Both the position numbers and the translations under genes were made by a program. Below, piece after piece: positions 41,380-53,432 of a stretch of 64,000 nucleotides of DNA. Under the pieces are notes generated by a model. That model did no database searches, was not told the DNA's origin, and saw only the letters and a program-made list of their open reading frames with translations. This DNA comes from Mycocentrospora acerina (Eukaryota; Ascomycota; Dothideomycetes; Pleosporales). Location: assembly GCA_022701365.1 (NCBI GenBank), contig JAKUHH010000396.1, forward strand, positions 558,001 to 622,000, given 5' to 3'. Each line of letters opens with the position of its first letter. The first letter of the stretch is position 1.

Positions 41380-42620
41380 TAGTTGCAGAACCGTCAGTCG
41401 TAGAAACTGATCGCTTTTTGCTAGCAGCAGATCGGATATTGTGGAGTTTTTGTCTAACCCACTTCGCGTTGCTCGCCTTTGTCGCAGGCAGCTACCGTTT
41501 CGCGTACATAGAAGTGCCAGAATGAGCTCCATTCAAAACTTCTACTATTGGTGAGTGTCATGATTTTGTGTGAAGTTCCAAGAATAGTTGTACCGAAGTG
41601 TCAGGTGCATCTTCTACCATGAGTTCCATAAGGCTTCACTGACTCAATGAGGACAGCTAGTATGCTCGCAACTAAGGTGTCCTCGATATACAAAGAAATG
41701 TCAATTCCCAAGAAACAGATCATCCAGACAGCGTTGGCGTCGGAGAAGAAGTAAGATGCTGGTTGTATGCGAGCAGTCCTACCGTGTTGTTGCTGTGAAC
41801 ACTTAACTTGATCGATTGCCATTCATCTCTATGATGTCGTCGAGACAAGAAACCTTAAGAAGTGAATAATTACTCCGACACCTTCCGGGTCCTGTGAGAT
41901 CAAGCCTTGCTCGGCATGACCACCTGAAAACTGAAAGGTCGTGACTTCCGTTCCTAGCCATCCCTGCAACACTAGATGTATTTGGAGCTACTCTGAAGGC
42001 TACTGGTCTTTTATTGATTGCGATGTTTCTCCAGGAATTGACTCAGGGGATCATGGTTTTGTTTGTCAGCTGTTTCAGCGTTGTCTCCTCCCCACAACGA
42101 TTGCGCATGAGTTAATTCTTGGTGTTATTAATGTGACTACAATCGTTGCCATTGTTGAATTGGCCCGCGTATTGGAAGTCAAATCAGTTCTGATCGAACT
42201 GAGACCTTGATGTTCTCTACTCGTAAGGAACAAGAGCCGGAAGACGCAAGGCACTACTAGGAAGATGTTTCTCGGCATCCTTCTGGTTGCCAGTGCTCAA
42301 AACTTCGTCGCTTCATCACTGGTGGTTCTTACTGCTTTAATCACAGCAATATCTCACCTCATGGTTGGGTGAATCGTAGTTAGCAGTATTGGCCTTTTCA
42401 TCTGGCACCAGGAGGAAGGCAATTGACAACGACGAAATCTGTTTTGGTCTCTAGCATTCCTGTCATCGCTAGCGTTGGGCATGTGGGGAGTTTCACCATG
42501 ATTGACCTCGCTCTCATCACTCAATTTGTACAGATGCTGCGCTAGCATTGACCGGTTGCTTTAAGATCCTTTTAATCTTGATAACTCAACTCATCAATGT
42601 CACTTCCCGACCAGCCATTG
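41380..42620 (+). pseudogene. Possible relic of a multi-pass membrane protein gene
   Basis: Several plus-strand fragments in different frames are strongly hydrophobic and protein-like: FLLAADRILWSFCLTHFALL (about 41415-41475), FGATLKATGLLLIAMFLQEL with GIMVLFVSCF (about 41980-42080), MFLGILLVASAQNFVASSLV (42265 on), and a fragment around HVGSFTMIDLALITQFVQML (about 42480). They are separated by stops and frame changes. Family not identified; chance cannot be excluded. Confidence 0.25.
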
Positions 42621-42927
42621 GTATTTGCTGGACGGCTCTGACTGTAGTTAATGCTTTGACGGCGTACAATGCAGATGTAAACGCAGATGAAGGTGTGAAT
42701 GTAGATACACGTGTGTGGAGTCGTCAAAGCGCGTGCGCGTGCAGCAAGCAGACTTACCCCACCGCGCCCCACTGCACCGCAACCCCACCACCACCACCGT
42801 CACCCCTCCACTAGCGCAAATCTGAGTCACCACACGTGACTCCTCGATTCCCAAGTTTTGTAATCCAAAGCCTTCAGCATTTTCCCTGCCACCGCACGGC
42901 AGCTTTGGAGCAACACACATCGCCGTC

Positions 42928-45900
42928 ATGTCCATTGAATTTCCCAGGGAGGAGGAACGCGTCCTCGCGCGGTGGGAGGAGATTGGTGCCTTTTTGAGGC
43001 AGGTCGAGCTGGTATGTTGCTAATATATCACCAGTGTGGTACTTGCGCACACGAGCAGTCCATGGTTTCTTCTGCATGTCGAGGAGGTGACTGACGCGTG
43101 AATGAATAGTCAAAAGGCAAGAAACCGTATACCTTCTACGATGGCCCACCGTTCGCGACGGGCATGCCCCACTACGGCCACCTCCTCACGTCGACCATCA
43201 AGGACACCATCACGCGGTACTGGTCAATGAAGGGCCACTACGTCGAGCGGCGCTTTGGGTGGGATACTCATGGCGTGCCGATAGAGTACGAGATCGACAA
43301 GGAGCTGGGCATGTCTGGCCGCGACGCTGTGCGTGAGCTGGGCATTGCTGCATACAACGAGAAGTGCCGCGCTATTGTTATGCGGTACTCGAGAGAGTGG
43401 CGGACTACTATCAATCGGCTAGGTCGCTGGATCGACTTTGACAATGACTACAAGACCATGGACACAAGCTTTATGGAGTCGGAATGGTGGGTCTTCAAGC
43501 GCCTGTTTGAGAAGAACGCTGTGTACCGCGGCTTCAAGGTCATGCCGTACAGCACTGCGCTGGCCACCCCGCTGAGCAACTTTGAGGCGTCTCAAAACTA
43601 CAAGGATGTCCAGGATCCCGCTATTGTTGTTACGTTCCCGCTAGTGGAAGACCCAAACACGATGTTATTGGCATGGTAGATACGTCCCACTCCCATCCAG
43701 AGACGCATACTTACCCCGAATAGGACCACAACACCTTGGACCTTGCCCTCCAACACAGGTCTCTGCGCGCATCCGGATTTCGAATACATCAAGATTCTCG
43801 ACGAAGCCTCGGGCAAGCACTACATCCTTCTTGAGGCGCTTCTTAAGACGCTCTACAAGGACCCCAAGAAGGCCAAATTCAAGATTGTACAGAAGCTCAA
43901 GGGCAAAGACTTGCTGGGACTCAAGTATGAGCCTCTCTTTGACTACATTTACGATGAGTTCAAGGACTTTGGCTTTAAAGTGCTGAACGACACCTATGTG
44001 ACGGCCGATGGCGGTGTGGGTATCGTTCATCAGGCACCCGCGTATGGCGAGGACGATTATCGCGTTGCCCTTGCCGCCGGTGTCATTAGCGAGACTCGCC
44101 CACCTGCCAATCCTGTTGACGATGCTGGTTGCTTCACATCTGTTGTTCGTGACTTTGAAGGCCAGCATGTCAAAGCGGCCGACCGAAACATCATTAAGCA
44201 CCTGAAAGGCACCGGACGACTCATAGTGGACTCGCAATTATTGCATAGCTACCCATATTGCTGGCGGTCCGACACGCCCTTGATTTACCGAACCGTTCCG
44301 TCTTGGTTTATCAAGGTCAAAGATATCATTCCCCAAATGCTGGAAAACATTGAAGGCTCACACTGGGTTCCTTCTTTTGTCAAGGAGAAGCGCTTCGCAA
44401 ACTGGATCTCAAACTCGCACGACTGGGCAGTATCGCGAAACCGATTCTGGGGTACTCCATTGCCTCTTTGGGTCAGTGATGATGGTAAAGAGGTGGTTTG
44501 CATCGGCAGTGTTGAGGAGCTGAAGAAGCTTAGTGGCTATGAAGGCGAGCTGAACGATCTTCACCGAGACAAGATTGACCATATCACTATTCCCAGCAAG
44601 CAAGGCAAGGGTGTCCTGAAGAGGACACCAGAAGTATTCGACTGCTGGTTTGAGTCTGGATCTATGCCCTACGCAAGCCAGCACTACCCATTCGAGAATG
44701 TGGAGCATTTCGAGAAGTCCTTCCCAGGTGATTTGATCGCCGAAGGTCTTGATCAAACGCGCGGATGGTTTTACACCCTGACTGTCCTCGGAACACATCT
44801 TTTCGGAAAGATTCCTTTCAAGAATTGTGTTGTCAACGGTATCGTACTTGCTGAAGACGGCAAGAAGATGTCGAAGCGCCTGAAGAACTACCCCGACCCC
44901 TCTCTCGTCATGAACAACTACGGCTCCGACGCTTTGCGATTGTACCTCATTAACTCGCCCGTTGTCCGCGCTGAGACGCTTCGATTCAAAGAGGCAGGTG
45001 TCAAGGAGATTGTGTCTAAGGTCTTGCTTCCTCTCTGGAATAGCTACCAATTTTTGGATCAACAAATTCTGTTGCTGAAGAAGGTGGCAGATGTAGACTT
45101 TGTGTTTGACCTTGAGGCTGGAAAGACTAACAAGAACGTATTTGACCGATGGATTCTGGCGTCATGCCAATCACTTCTCAAGTTTGTGAACACGGAAATG
45201 GCGGCATATAGGCTATACACTGTGGTGCCACGTCTACTTGAGGTGAGTAAATATCTTCGATGTGACATGGCATCGGCTAACATTGATAGCTCATCGACAA
45301 CACTACAAACTGGTATATTCGGTTCAACCGCCGGCGACTGAAGGGCGAGCACGGTTTGGAAGATACAAAACATGCCCTCAACACCTTGTTTGAGGTCCTC
45401 TACACTCTCTGCCGCGGCCTTGCTCCATTCACGCCATTCCTCACCGAGACCATCTACCTCCGACTCTTGCCCCATATTCCCAAGGAGTTGCATGCGGAAG
45501 ACAACCGTAGTATCCATTTCCTGCCGTTCCCCGAAGTGCGTGAAGAGTTGTTCGACGAAGTCGTGGAGCGACAGGTCAAGCGCATGCAATCTGTCATTGA
45601 GTTGGGTCGTATTTGTCGAGACCGTGCCAATAAGGGCCTGAAAACGCCGCTGAAGGCGCTAGTAATTGTTCACCCAGAACAGCAATACCTTGACGATATC
45701 AAGTCGCTGGAGAACTACATTTGCGAGGAGCTGAACGTCCGAGACTTGATCCTTTCGAGCGACGAGGAGAAGTACAACGTGCAGTACTCGGCAACTGCAG
45801 ATTTCTCCGTACTGGGCAAGAAATTGAAAAAGGATGCAATCAAAGTCAAGAAGGCGTTACCAAACCTCAAGAGCCAGGAAATCAAGGATTTCCTCAAGAA

Positions 45901-46360
45901 CGGTGAATTGCTTATTGATGGTATTCGCGTTGAGTCAGAAGACCTCATGGTCAAACGTGGTCTGGCCAAGGACGACGGCAACAAAGACCAGGAGTTCAAC
46001 ACAGACAACGATGTTCTCATTATCCTGGATGTTGCCAGCTACCCCGAGCTTGAGCAGGAAGGTCTTGCTAGAGAAGTCATCCGTCGTGTGCAAGATTTGC
46101 GCAAGAAGGCAGGACTTGTGGCTACAGATGATGTGGGCATGGAGTACAAGGTTCTGAGTGACCCTGAGAGCGTAGGCTTGGAAGCGGCATTTGAGAAGCA
46201 AGGACCGCTGTTTGAGAAGGCGCTGAGGAGGAACATCGACAAGCACGCGACTACAGAAGTGGAGGGCAAGACTGCTGAAAAGAGCAACGTGACGGTGATT
46301 GTGGAGGAAGAGCAAGAGCTGCACAAAGCCACATTCTTGTTGAGGCTCATCAAGTTGTAG
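42928..46360 (+). CDS. Isoleucyl-tRNA synthetase, cytoplasmic
   Basis: Charges tRNA-Ile. Four exons, 42928-43011, 43110-43675, 43724-45242 and 45290-46360 (introns 98, 48 and 47 nt, all phases consistent), 1079 residues, the usual eukaryotic cytosolic length. Class I signatures: HYGH at 49-52 (HIGH) and KMSKR at 598-602. The CP1 editing domain begins at TTTPWTLPSNTGL. DQTRGWFYTL and the anticodon-binding NRRRLKGEHGLEDTK region follow, with the eukaryote-specific C-terminal extension. There is no presequence, so it is not the mitochondrial enzyme. CACGTG words at about 42710 and 42830 lie in its promoter. Confidence 0.97.
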
Positions 46361-46571
46361 ATGAGGATGCTCTAGGGTGTATATGTGTGTGGAGTATCTA
46401 GATCTCATGAAGATCGTTTTTGGTATTGGCAGCTCATTCGAGCGTATTGATGGGACGTGAAAAGCGCGGCAAGGAAGACAAGAAGATAGACGAAGATGAG
46501 AATTTCATGACAAAAAGAGTTCAACAGGATGCACCGCAATGAGAAGATGTTGTCTGTGCAGCCCACTACTA

Positions 46572-46913
46572 TCACTTCTTGTACGCAGCCTGCAAGTCGT
46601 GTCAGCTCCCCCGCGACATCAAGCCTGTAATGAATGTGAGAAATCAACTCACCATGTAGCACTGTTTCAGCTTCATGAACTCGGTGACACATTTATCCTT
46701 GTGGACATTGTTGTAGTCTGTGAAGATGCATTTCCCGTATACAGAGCTCTTGGGTGAGTTAGTTGCGATTCTTTTGGTTTGCTCAGTTTTGAAATAATTG
46801 GGGGCGATGCCACGGGTGTGGGGGGTGTCTGGTGTCATGTGTCGACGTACTTCTTTTGAGCATTTTGCTGCTGCAGAGGCGAGCTTGTCGATTGGGCGGG
46901 GGCGGGGTGGCAT
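46572..46913 (-). CDS. 58-residue twin CX9C mitochondrial protein
   Basis: Three exons, 46913-46851, 46748-46653 and 46589-46572, introns 102 and 63 nt; the last exon encodes only AAYKK. The protein begins MPPRPRPIDKLASAAAKC and has Cys pairs C-x9-C twice (AKC...YGKC and DKC...KQC), forming a CHCH helical hairpin. Such proteins enter the intermembrane space through Mia40. The spacing and the YGKC / DKC / EF-x-x-LK-x-C pattern resemble NDUFAF8-type complex I assembly factors. The exons are short enough to be missed by gene finders. It shares a divergent promoter with the Sfi1 gene. Confidence 0.85.
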
Positions 46914-47354
46914 TGTTCTTGTTCTTTTTCCCCCTGGAGGTTGTGTTGATGTGAGACGTTTATGAGGGTTATGTTCAAGAGGATGTGGCAACGAGTATAC
47001 TCAGTTCAGTTCAGTTCAGTCCAGTCCAGTCCAGTCCTCCATGACGATGTGATGGTAAGCCATTGAGAGAGCCTGCACAGACGTCTTGGCAGTGAACTTT
47101 GGCGAACCTGGGACGTCGATTGGATGTCAGGCAAGCGACCCGCAGTCTCTACGCGTCGACAACGGCCTGCGCTCCGAGCCATTCATCTTTGGAATCCTGC
47201 ACCCTCTCGATTGGGATGATATATTCTTGCACGTGTGTTTGGGGCTCTTGCATACCGCCGCCGCTGCCCGCTCCGCTCTTTGGCGCCCCCAGTCCCGACT
47301 CGCTACGCCCATGTTGTCGCGACGGCGCGGGAGACGACCGAGTCGCGTGCACGA
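46914..47354. promoter_or_regulatory. Divergent promoter CX9C gene / Sfi1 gene
   Basis: 441 bp containing the TCAGT/CCAGT microsatellite. No gene. Confidence 0.5.
47001..47035 (+). repeat. Pentanucleotide microsatellite (TCAGT)4(CCAGT)3
   Basis: Perfect run of seven pentamers with a phase-preserving T-to-C switch halfway. It lies 88 bp upstream of the CX9C gene start. Confidence 0.95.
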
Positions 47355-50300
47355 ATGCCACCACCCTCCATGAGCGCGCATAGCCACGCCGCCGAGGGAC
47401 TGACCAAGGATGAGCTGACTGACGATGGTATGTCGACGTTTTCAGTCCCTTGCTTACTCAGCTACTCACTCACTCATTTACCACTCGCGCATGTTGAACA
47501 CGCGAGAATCGCGTCGCTAACGCGTTGCCCGCAGTCATCGAAACGCTCTACGACATTGTGCGCCGCGCGCAGTCCTCGTCCGACGCGACGACCACTGCCC
47601 TCTTTGCTGCGTATGAAGCTGTTCTAGCTGAGCTGGGGCTGCAGCCGCGCGATGATGCGCTGCTCTATCGCTTCCTGTTCCGCATGCAGGCGCAGCAGTG
47701 GAAGGATGAGGGCCTTGTGCAGCGCTTTCGACGCGTGCTGGGCGAGCTGGGGATTGAGGTTGAGGTTGACGATGAGGGCGAGGGGATCGAGGTCACGACT
47801 GGGCTGGATGGGACGCGTCAGGGCGGGCCTGTCATGCCCAATGGGGTGGGACGATACGAAAGACGCGGCAGCTTCGACTCGTTCTTCGACGGCACGGCGG
47901 ACAAGGTGCCTGGTATCGATTATGGGGACTCGCGACCGCGCACGAGGAGAGGGAGCCATGATGTGTCGACATCGAGGGGGTATGGTCGCCGGCGCGCAAC
48001 GTCTGACACGGAAGCGCAGTCGTATCAGCAGGTGCGACTTCCCCTAAGGAATGGCGAGAATGGGCATCAGCATCAGAGGGCGGGCTCGGAACAACACCGA
48101 CGCGCCTCGGTGTCCAGTCGCGGCAGTCTACAGATAAGAAGAGGTGGACTGGTCAGCGCAGCACAGGTGCACGACGATGACACGGAAGGTAGCGAGTTTA
48201 CGGATCGAACGACGAGTCTGGACCTGAGCCGCGTCCAGGTGCCAGGCGTGAATGCACCAATCCCTGACTACCGCGACGAGTCCTCGCGTCTACACGACAA
48301 CCACGTATATCACCACCGCGAACAATATGTCCCAGAGTCGCGCCACCAGCACAAGCCGTATGTCATTGAGCCATATCGTCCGTCTGACACGCGCTTGATG
48401 GATGATGCCGAAGCATTTGAACACCAGCGATTACATAGAGTCATGCGTCAATGCCTATACAGCTGGCGTGCACGCCTGGGCGAGCAAATTGGGAAATATC
48501 GTGAGGATGAAAGGACAGCCATCGAGTACGACCGTAAAATCCTACTCAAGCAAGCCTTTGGCAACTTGTACGACGCTTTTCGTGTGAGACGCTCAACCCG
48601 CGCGACGGAGGAATTCTTCAAAGGGCTGGAGAACCAAGCAGACAAGGCTCGAAAGTTGTTCCTGTGGCACAAAGCATTCACGCATTGGGCTTGCAGGGCG
48701 GAAGACGAAATAAAGCGTACAGCGACTGCAAGAAGACACATGATTCGTACACGATTTTTCAATGGTTGGAAGGAAATTACTGCCGTCAACGAAGGCAAGA
48801 TTCAGCGCTTTGTCTTGGGAAATTTCTTCCGACAATGGCGCATGCGTGCTACTGAAGTTCGCGAAATAGGTCACCATGCGATGCTCGTGTACGAGAGGAA
48901 TCTGGTACATAGGGTATTCAAAACGTGGTTTTTCAGGTTTTGCGAGATGCGTGCACCGGCGTGGCACGACGATCATGTCAAACGGGCCATGCTGCGGAAG
49001 TGGAGTGAAATTGTGAGGGTTTTGAGGGAGAGGGAGGCGTGGGCGATTGAGCGGGGCAACCGAGAGGTAGCGAGAAAGGCGTTGAAGAGCTGGCAAGAAA
49101 GGATGGTCACGGTTCAAGCGCTGACACCTCAAGCGGATGACTTCAGACGCTCGACACTACTTACCTCGACATTGTGGACTCTCCACAAACAATCACAACT
49201 GGTAGCGCCTTTCAAGACTATTCAGGCACGGATTAAGCATCGTCTGCTCCGGACGGCTTTGCAAGACTGGCACCGTCAAACCCAACTATCTCATCAAGCT
49301 CGCGACGTCGACCGCCTGCGTGTTCTGCGCAACGCATACACGGCGTGGAACGACAACCTTCGCATCCGTGCTCTCCAAGAACGCATCGACGACCGAATAG
49401 CTATCACCTACTTGTACAAGTGGACTCTCGCATCGCGTGTTTCCCTATACCGCCGTGTGCGTGATCGCGACTTGAAAGAATCACTCTTCAAAGCCTGGGC
49501 GACGAAAAGGAACCAACGAGTCAACACCCTCGACAATGCGGAACACCGCTTCGCGCAGTTCAAGCGCAACCAACTTCTGCGGGGTTGTCTGCGCAAGCTG
49601 GAAGTCGCCACAGCTGAGAAACGAGCAGAGCAGTTCGCAATCGTTGCAAATTACCAGCAGAAAATTAAAGAGCGTAGCTTCGCGAAGCTAAAAGAGCGAC
49701 ATGAGCACCTCCAAGAGCTAGAGCAGTGGGCGAACAGGGGAAGCTTCTTTGTCTTGGGTCACAGGATGATTACGATGTGGAACGACGCCACGCAGCACAA
49801 ACGGCGAGAGAGAAGACGGACTGCATATGCGCAAGTTCGTCGCACAGTCAAGACAAATCTTGTTCGTCGGATGTATGGCGTGTGGAAAGAGAAGGCGGAT
49901 ACTGTCGCTGCTCACAATCTACAAGCTTATACTTTGCGACGTGAAAAGAACGAGCAAAAAGGCAGAGAGCTACTCCACAAGTGGCACGAGAAGATTAACA
50001 CGATTCATCAACTGAACACTCAAGCGTCTGCAATTCATGGAATCAGAATTGCATCTCAGTGTCTTCATACATGGAAGCAGTATATGGTGACGCTACAGAC
50101 AATGAACACCCAAGCTCTCGCACTTCATCAAGAAAGCACTGAAATTGCTGCATCGGGGATGTTGAAGAAGCTCGGCTGGAGGTTGTGGAACATTCGTCGA
50201 CAGGAAGATAACGCCCGCGCTTTATACGAGAGGAACTTTGAGAAGCATGTCAGAGCCATGCTGCGGTTCTGGCTCGAGCAGACACTTATACGTCGCCCTG

Positions 50301-51043
50301 TAGTGGAAGAAGAGGATGATGATGATGATAGGGAAGGGTCTTCTGACGAGGACGGCAACGGCAATGATGATGACGACGAGGACGGAGGCTTTGGCGAAGA
50401 TGGCGACGAAACAAGACGTCTTGAAGCCTGGACCGCTTTCGATGAGAATGCATTGGGTCTAAACAACGATCTGGACCTCGAATTGTCGATCACGCCGGAG
50501 CGTCGCTCAAACACGCTATTCCCAACGTCAACAACACGCCCTCCACAGATACTGACGCCGTATCCAAACCCTTACCCCCCATCCCCCATTGAAGAGCAAG
50601 ACGACGAAGACTTCGACGATCCTTCCGCCTTTTGGTCTGGCACACCACTACCACCTAGGCCCTCTTCCACGAAAAGGAATCTTTCGGCAGCGGATATACC
50701 ACTTCCGAAAACGTCAAGTAAACCAGGCTACCTCAAAACTCCGAGTAAACGCAGTGTCGCGCGCGCGAAGCGACCAGAACTCCCTCGCAGCCCCGAAAAA
50801 CGACCTTTCGGCACTCAACCCTCTACTCGGCTCTTGGGTAGCATGAGCGCACCGCCTGCCCGGGGCTTCGGTAGTACAGCCTTCGATACGGGTACCAGTA
50901 GACTCACAGGTGTGACTAGCTTCGAGCGCCGGTTGCGAGACAATGGTTTCGGAGCTACACCCAGCGCGATGAGGGGTCGCGGAGTGGGGAAAGCAAAGGG
51001 AAAAGGGAGAGTGGGGTTTGGGGATGTGAGTGAGATTGGGTGA
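47355..51043 (+). CDS. Sfi1-type centrin-binding spindle pole protein
   Basis: Exon 1 47355-47427 and exon 2 47535-51043 (GTATGT...CCGCAG), 1193 residues; ATG 47370 is an alternative start. From about residue 300 to 940 the protein is one long Arg/Lys-rich helix with Trp-containing repeats at 25-40 residue spacing (LFKAWATKRNQ, ALKSWQERM, FFRQWRMR, VFKTWFFR, LRKWSEIV). This is the pattern of Sfi1, a rod that binds one centrin (Cdc31) per repeat and drives spindle pole body duplication. An acidic stretch (about 949-983) follows. A Ser/Pro-rich tail has S/T-P-x-K sites (TPSKR, SPEKR) fit for cell-cycle kinases, as in yeast Sfi1. Confidence 0.88.
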
Positions 51044-51747
51044 AGGATTTGAGTGCGTGCGATAGGGATGCAAGTTTGCGGTGGTACAATGGTGTTTTTT
51101 TTTGGCATAGACGAGCGGGGCGCCTGGATATTCAAATCCATTCATACGCAGTGTTTTGGTATTTTGGTGTTTTTTTGACGCAGCATTTGGATAGCGATAC
51201 CCCATTGCGAATTAGTATGATCGAAGTCATTGTTTCAAGACAAGATATTGAATAAAGTACATCGGGTTAAGTTGAGTTGCTCGAGTTTCGAGAATGTGGT
51301 TTTCATGCACCTTTGACTGGTAGCCTTACGACTGGGATATATAGTGCATGCTTACAGCCGGTACATCTACTTGCCAAATGCGGATGCATGTTGAGCATAC
51401 CGAACGTATGATCAACGTCCAAGTGGTCCTTGGTATTCATGGTTCTCCACAATTATTTGTGTCCAAGTTTTTCGTGTGTGTAACATTCCACCTAGTCCTA
51501 TTTACCTGATTCAGCTTGTTGATTAATTCCATGCAAAGCTGACGCCAGCAAGACTGCACTATGTCACTGCCAATACACATCTTACATGCACACTACTACC
51601 ACTTGAGGTTCTTTGTGTACTCTTAGGATTCAAACTGAAAGTGGACCATGGAAAGGAGATGTATAAATCTTCATTGCTGTACCCACCATCAACAACATCA
51701 CCGACCACACAATTACCTCGTATCAGCTACCACCTAACCAATACATC
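51044..51747. promoter_or_regulatory. Intergenic, promoter of the small secreted protein
   Basis: No gene. A plus-strand TATAAAT at 51662-51668, 80 bp before the start codon, is a good TATA box. Confidence 0.45.
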
Positions 51748-52254
51748 ATGCTCTTCTCAATCCCCGCAATTCTTGTCCCCCTTCTCGCTACCCTAGCCTA
51801 CGGTGCTGCACTCCCCACCCCAGAAGACGACATCTCTGTCAAGGCCGTCACCACCATGACCGCCTACACAGGAACCTACCGCTCCGGCAGTTCGAAATCG
51901 TGGACACTAACCACTCAAACGGAATGTGGTATGCATATATCCCTCTCTAGATATTTATCAAATCGTTTGTATGTAGAGCTGATCATTTGCAGTGCGTTTG
52001 TCAGGCACAGATTGGAACGATGTTATTAGCTCCATTGTTGTGCAATCTGGGCACCGGTGTCGTCTTTGGAGGTAAGCTTTCCCCGCTGTTCTCTCTCCAA
52101 CGTGCAAAAATGAACTTCAGCTGATGATTTTGTGCTGTATAGTTCGAACAACTGCGATGGAGATAGCACACCAGATATCTATTCGCCCGGTGCGGATGAG
52201 TTGCCCAGCGGGATGAATGATAAGACGACGAGCTTCAAATGCTATGTGAATTAG
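51748..52254 (+). CDS. Small secreted four-cysteine protein
   Basis: Three exons, 51748-51928, 51993-52071 and 52143-52254, introns 64 and 71 nt, 123 residues. MLFSIPAILVPLLATLAYGA is a signal peptide and LPTPEDD looks like a propeptide. The mature part has four Cys (QTEC, GHRC, SNNC, FKC) and a compact beta-type composition (TGTYRSGSSKSWTLTTQ). This fits a small secreted effector or antimicrobial-like scaffold. No family recognised. Splice phases agree and restore a Cys codon boundary (TGT G|TG). Confidence 0.83.
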
Positions 52255-52608
52255 TGGTATCTTTTCATAAGTGTTTACACCAATGAAATTCTTCAACTTA
52301 TTAGAAAGAAATTGTTAGCCTGAGTTTTTTGTGGATCCGAATACGCTGAAGTTCTGACGTTGGACGTGGCATTCGTTGCTAGCTGTACTGCGCTCAGGCT
52401 GGAATCATATTTCGTTAATGTCGCAGTATTTGTCGCTGAGACTACTTTATAGACAAGCAAAGTGGGCATTTTGATTTGTTTAGGTACTGAAATGACACGC
52501 CACGATATTGAAAAATGTAAAATATCTCAACGTTTATCCTTGCTCTTGAACACTGATGCCATCTGTCGTTTCATCGACAATGCTTCGCAAACGCTTGCGT
52601 CTGACTTT
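52255..52608. other. Convergent intergenic region
   Basis: 3' flanks of the secreted-protein and RidA genes; nothing seen. Confidence 0.4.
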
Positions 52609-53073
52609 CTATTTGGGATCATGTGCGACTACCTCAATCTCGACACGCATATCATCCTCGCCTAGCCTAGATACGCCGACGCAAGTCCAAAGGGGTTGAT
52701 GATCTGGCATCCATTTTTTGAAGTTGCGTACCATCGCATCCATGGCCTCGTTGTTGATAGGAACATGATATGAGTTGACTCTGAATACCTGCGACCAGCC
52801 TTTACCGCCAGCATCCCTCAGATTCAAATCAACATTCTCGAAAGCCTTGTCAATCTGTGCATTGATTTCAAGTTGAAATTTGCCGGTTTCTGGGTTCCAC
52901 CCTCCTGTCGTACGTTAGTTAGCACAGGTCTCAAACGTGAGCGGAAATATCTGATTCATACCCTGACCGGAGCATTCTATGCGGTCACCGATTCGTACAG
53001 CCTGGCTGTAGCTGAACTTTGTCTTGTTCGTGACACCCACACCTGGGTATGCAAAGTACTGAAGATGCGACAT
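52609..53073 (-). CDS. RidA/YjgF/UK114 family enamine-imine deaminase
   Basis: Exons 53073-52962 and 52904-52609 (57-nt intron, GTATGA...GACAG), 135 residues. Family blocks are VRIGDRIECSGQGGWNPETG, EINAQIDKAFENVDLNLRDA with GGKGWSQVFRVNSY, then PLWTCVGVSRLGEDDMRVEI ending in EVVAHDPK. RidA trimers hydrolyse reactive enamines and imines made by PLP enzymes, and relatives are catalytic in some fungal pathways. The canonical substrate Arg is replaceable: here the conserved Arg in the last strand is present (MRVEIE). The gene is divergent from a Zn2Cys6 regulator. Confidence 0.9.
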
Positions 53074-53432
53074 GGTGAAATTAGTGGCGTGATTTTGAGA
53101 GAAATTATGGGAGAGGGTTTCAGTACAAAAAGCAGAATAGACTCTCTGATCGATAGTTTCCAAAGCTGCGATGAAACTTATATGTTTTCGTGTCATCGGA
53201 ATATGATTTCCGGATAGCGAATCTGTCTGCCACTACAGAAAGTCCGTCATGAACACTTTCGTGAGCGTCGTCATAACATAATCGAAGGCGATTCGTTTCT
53301 TAGAAATTCCTCAATTGTGATATGACCACATGACTGCACTTTGCCTTCATGTCAACGGAATGCGTATGATTTATCGGCCTCCTGTTCTCGGCGGTTCTCC
53401 GGTGTTGCCGGTCTGGGCGCTCGGACATAAAA
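53074..53432. promoter_or_regulatory. Bidirectional promoter RidA / Zn2Cys6 regulator
   Basis: 359 bp. Six CGG triplets fall within 53375-53424, just before the regulator gene. Confidence 0.45.

Noticed and set aside
43665..44237. 190-codon minus ORF inside IleRS
   Set aside because: Antisense of a highly conserved synthetase exon; a codon-bias shadow.
50128..50514. 128-codon Ser-rich minus ORF inside the Sfi1 gene
   Set aside because: Antisense of the GAT/GAG acidic stretch, which reads as poly-Ser.
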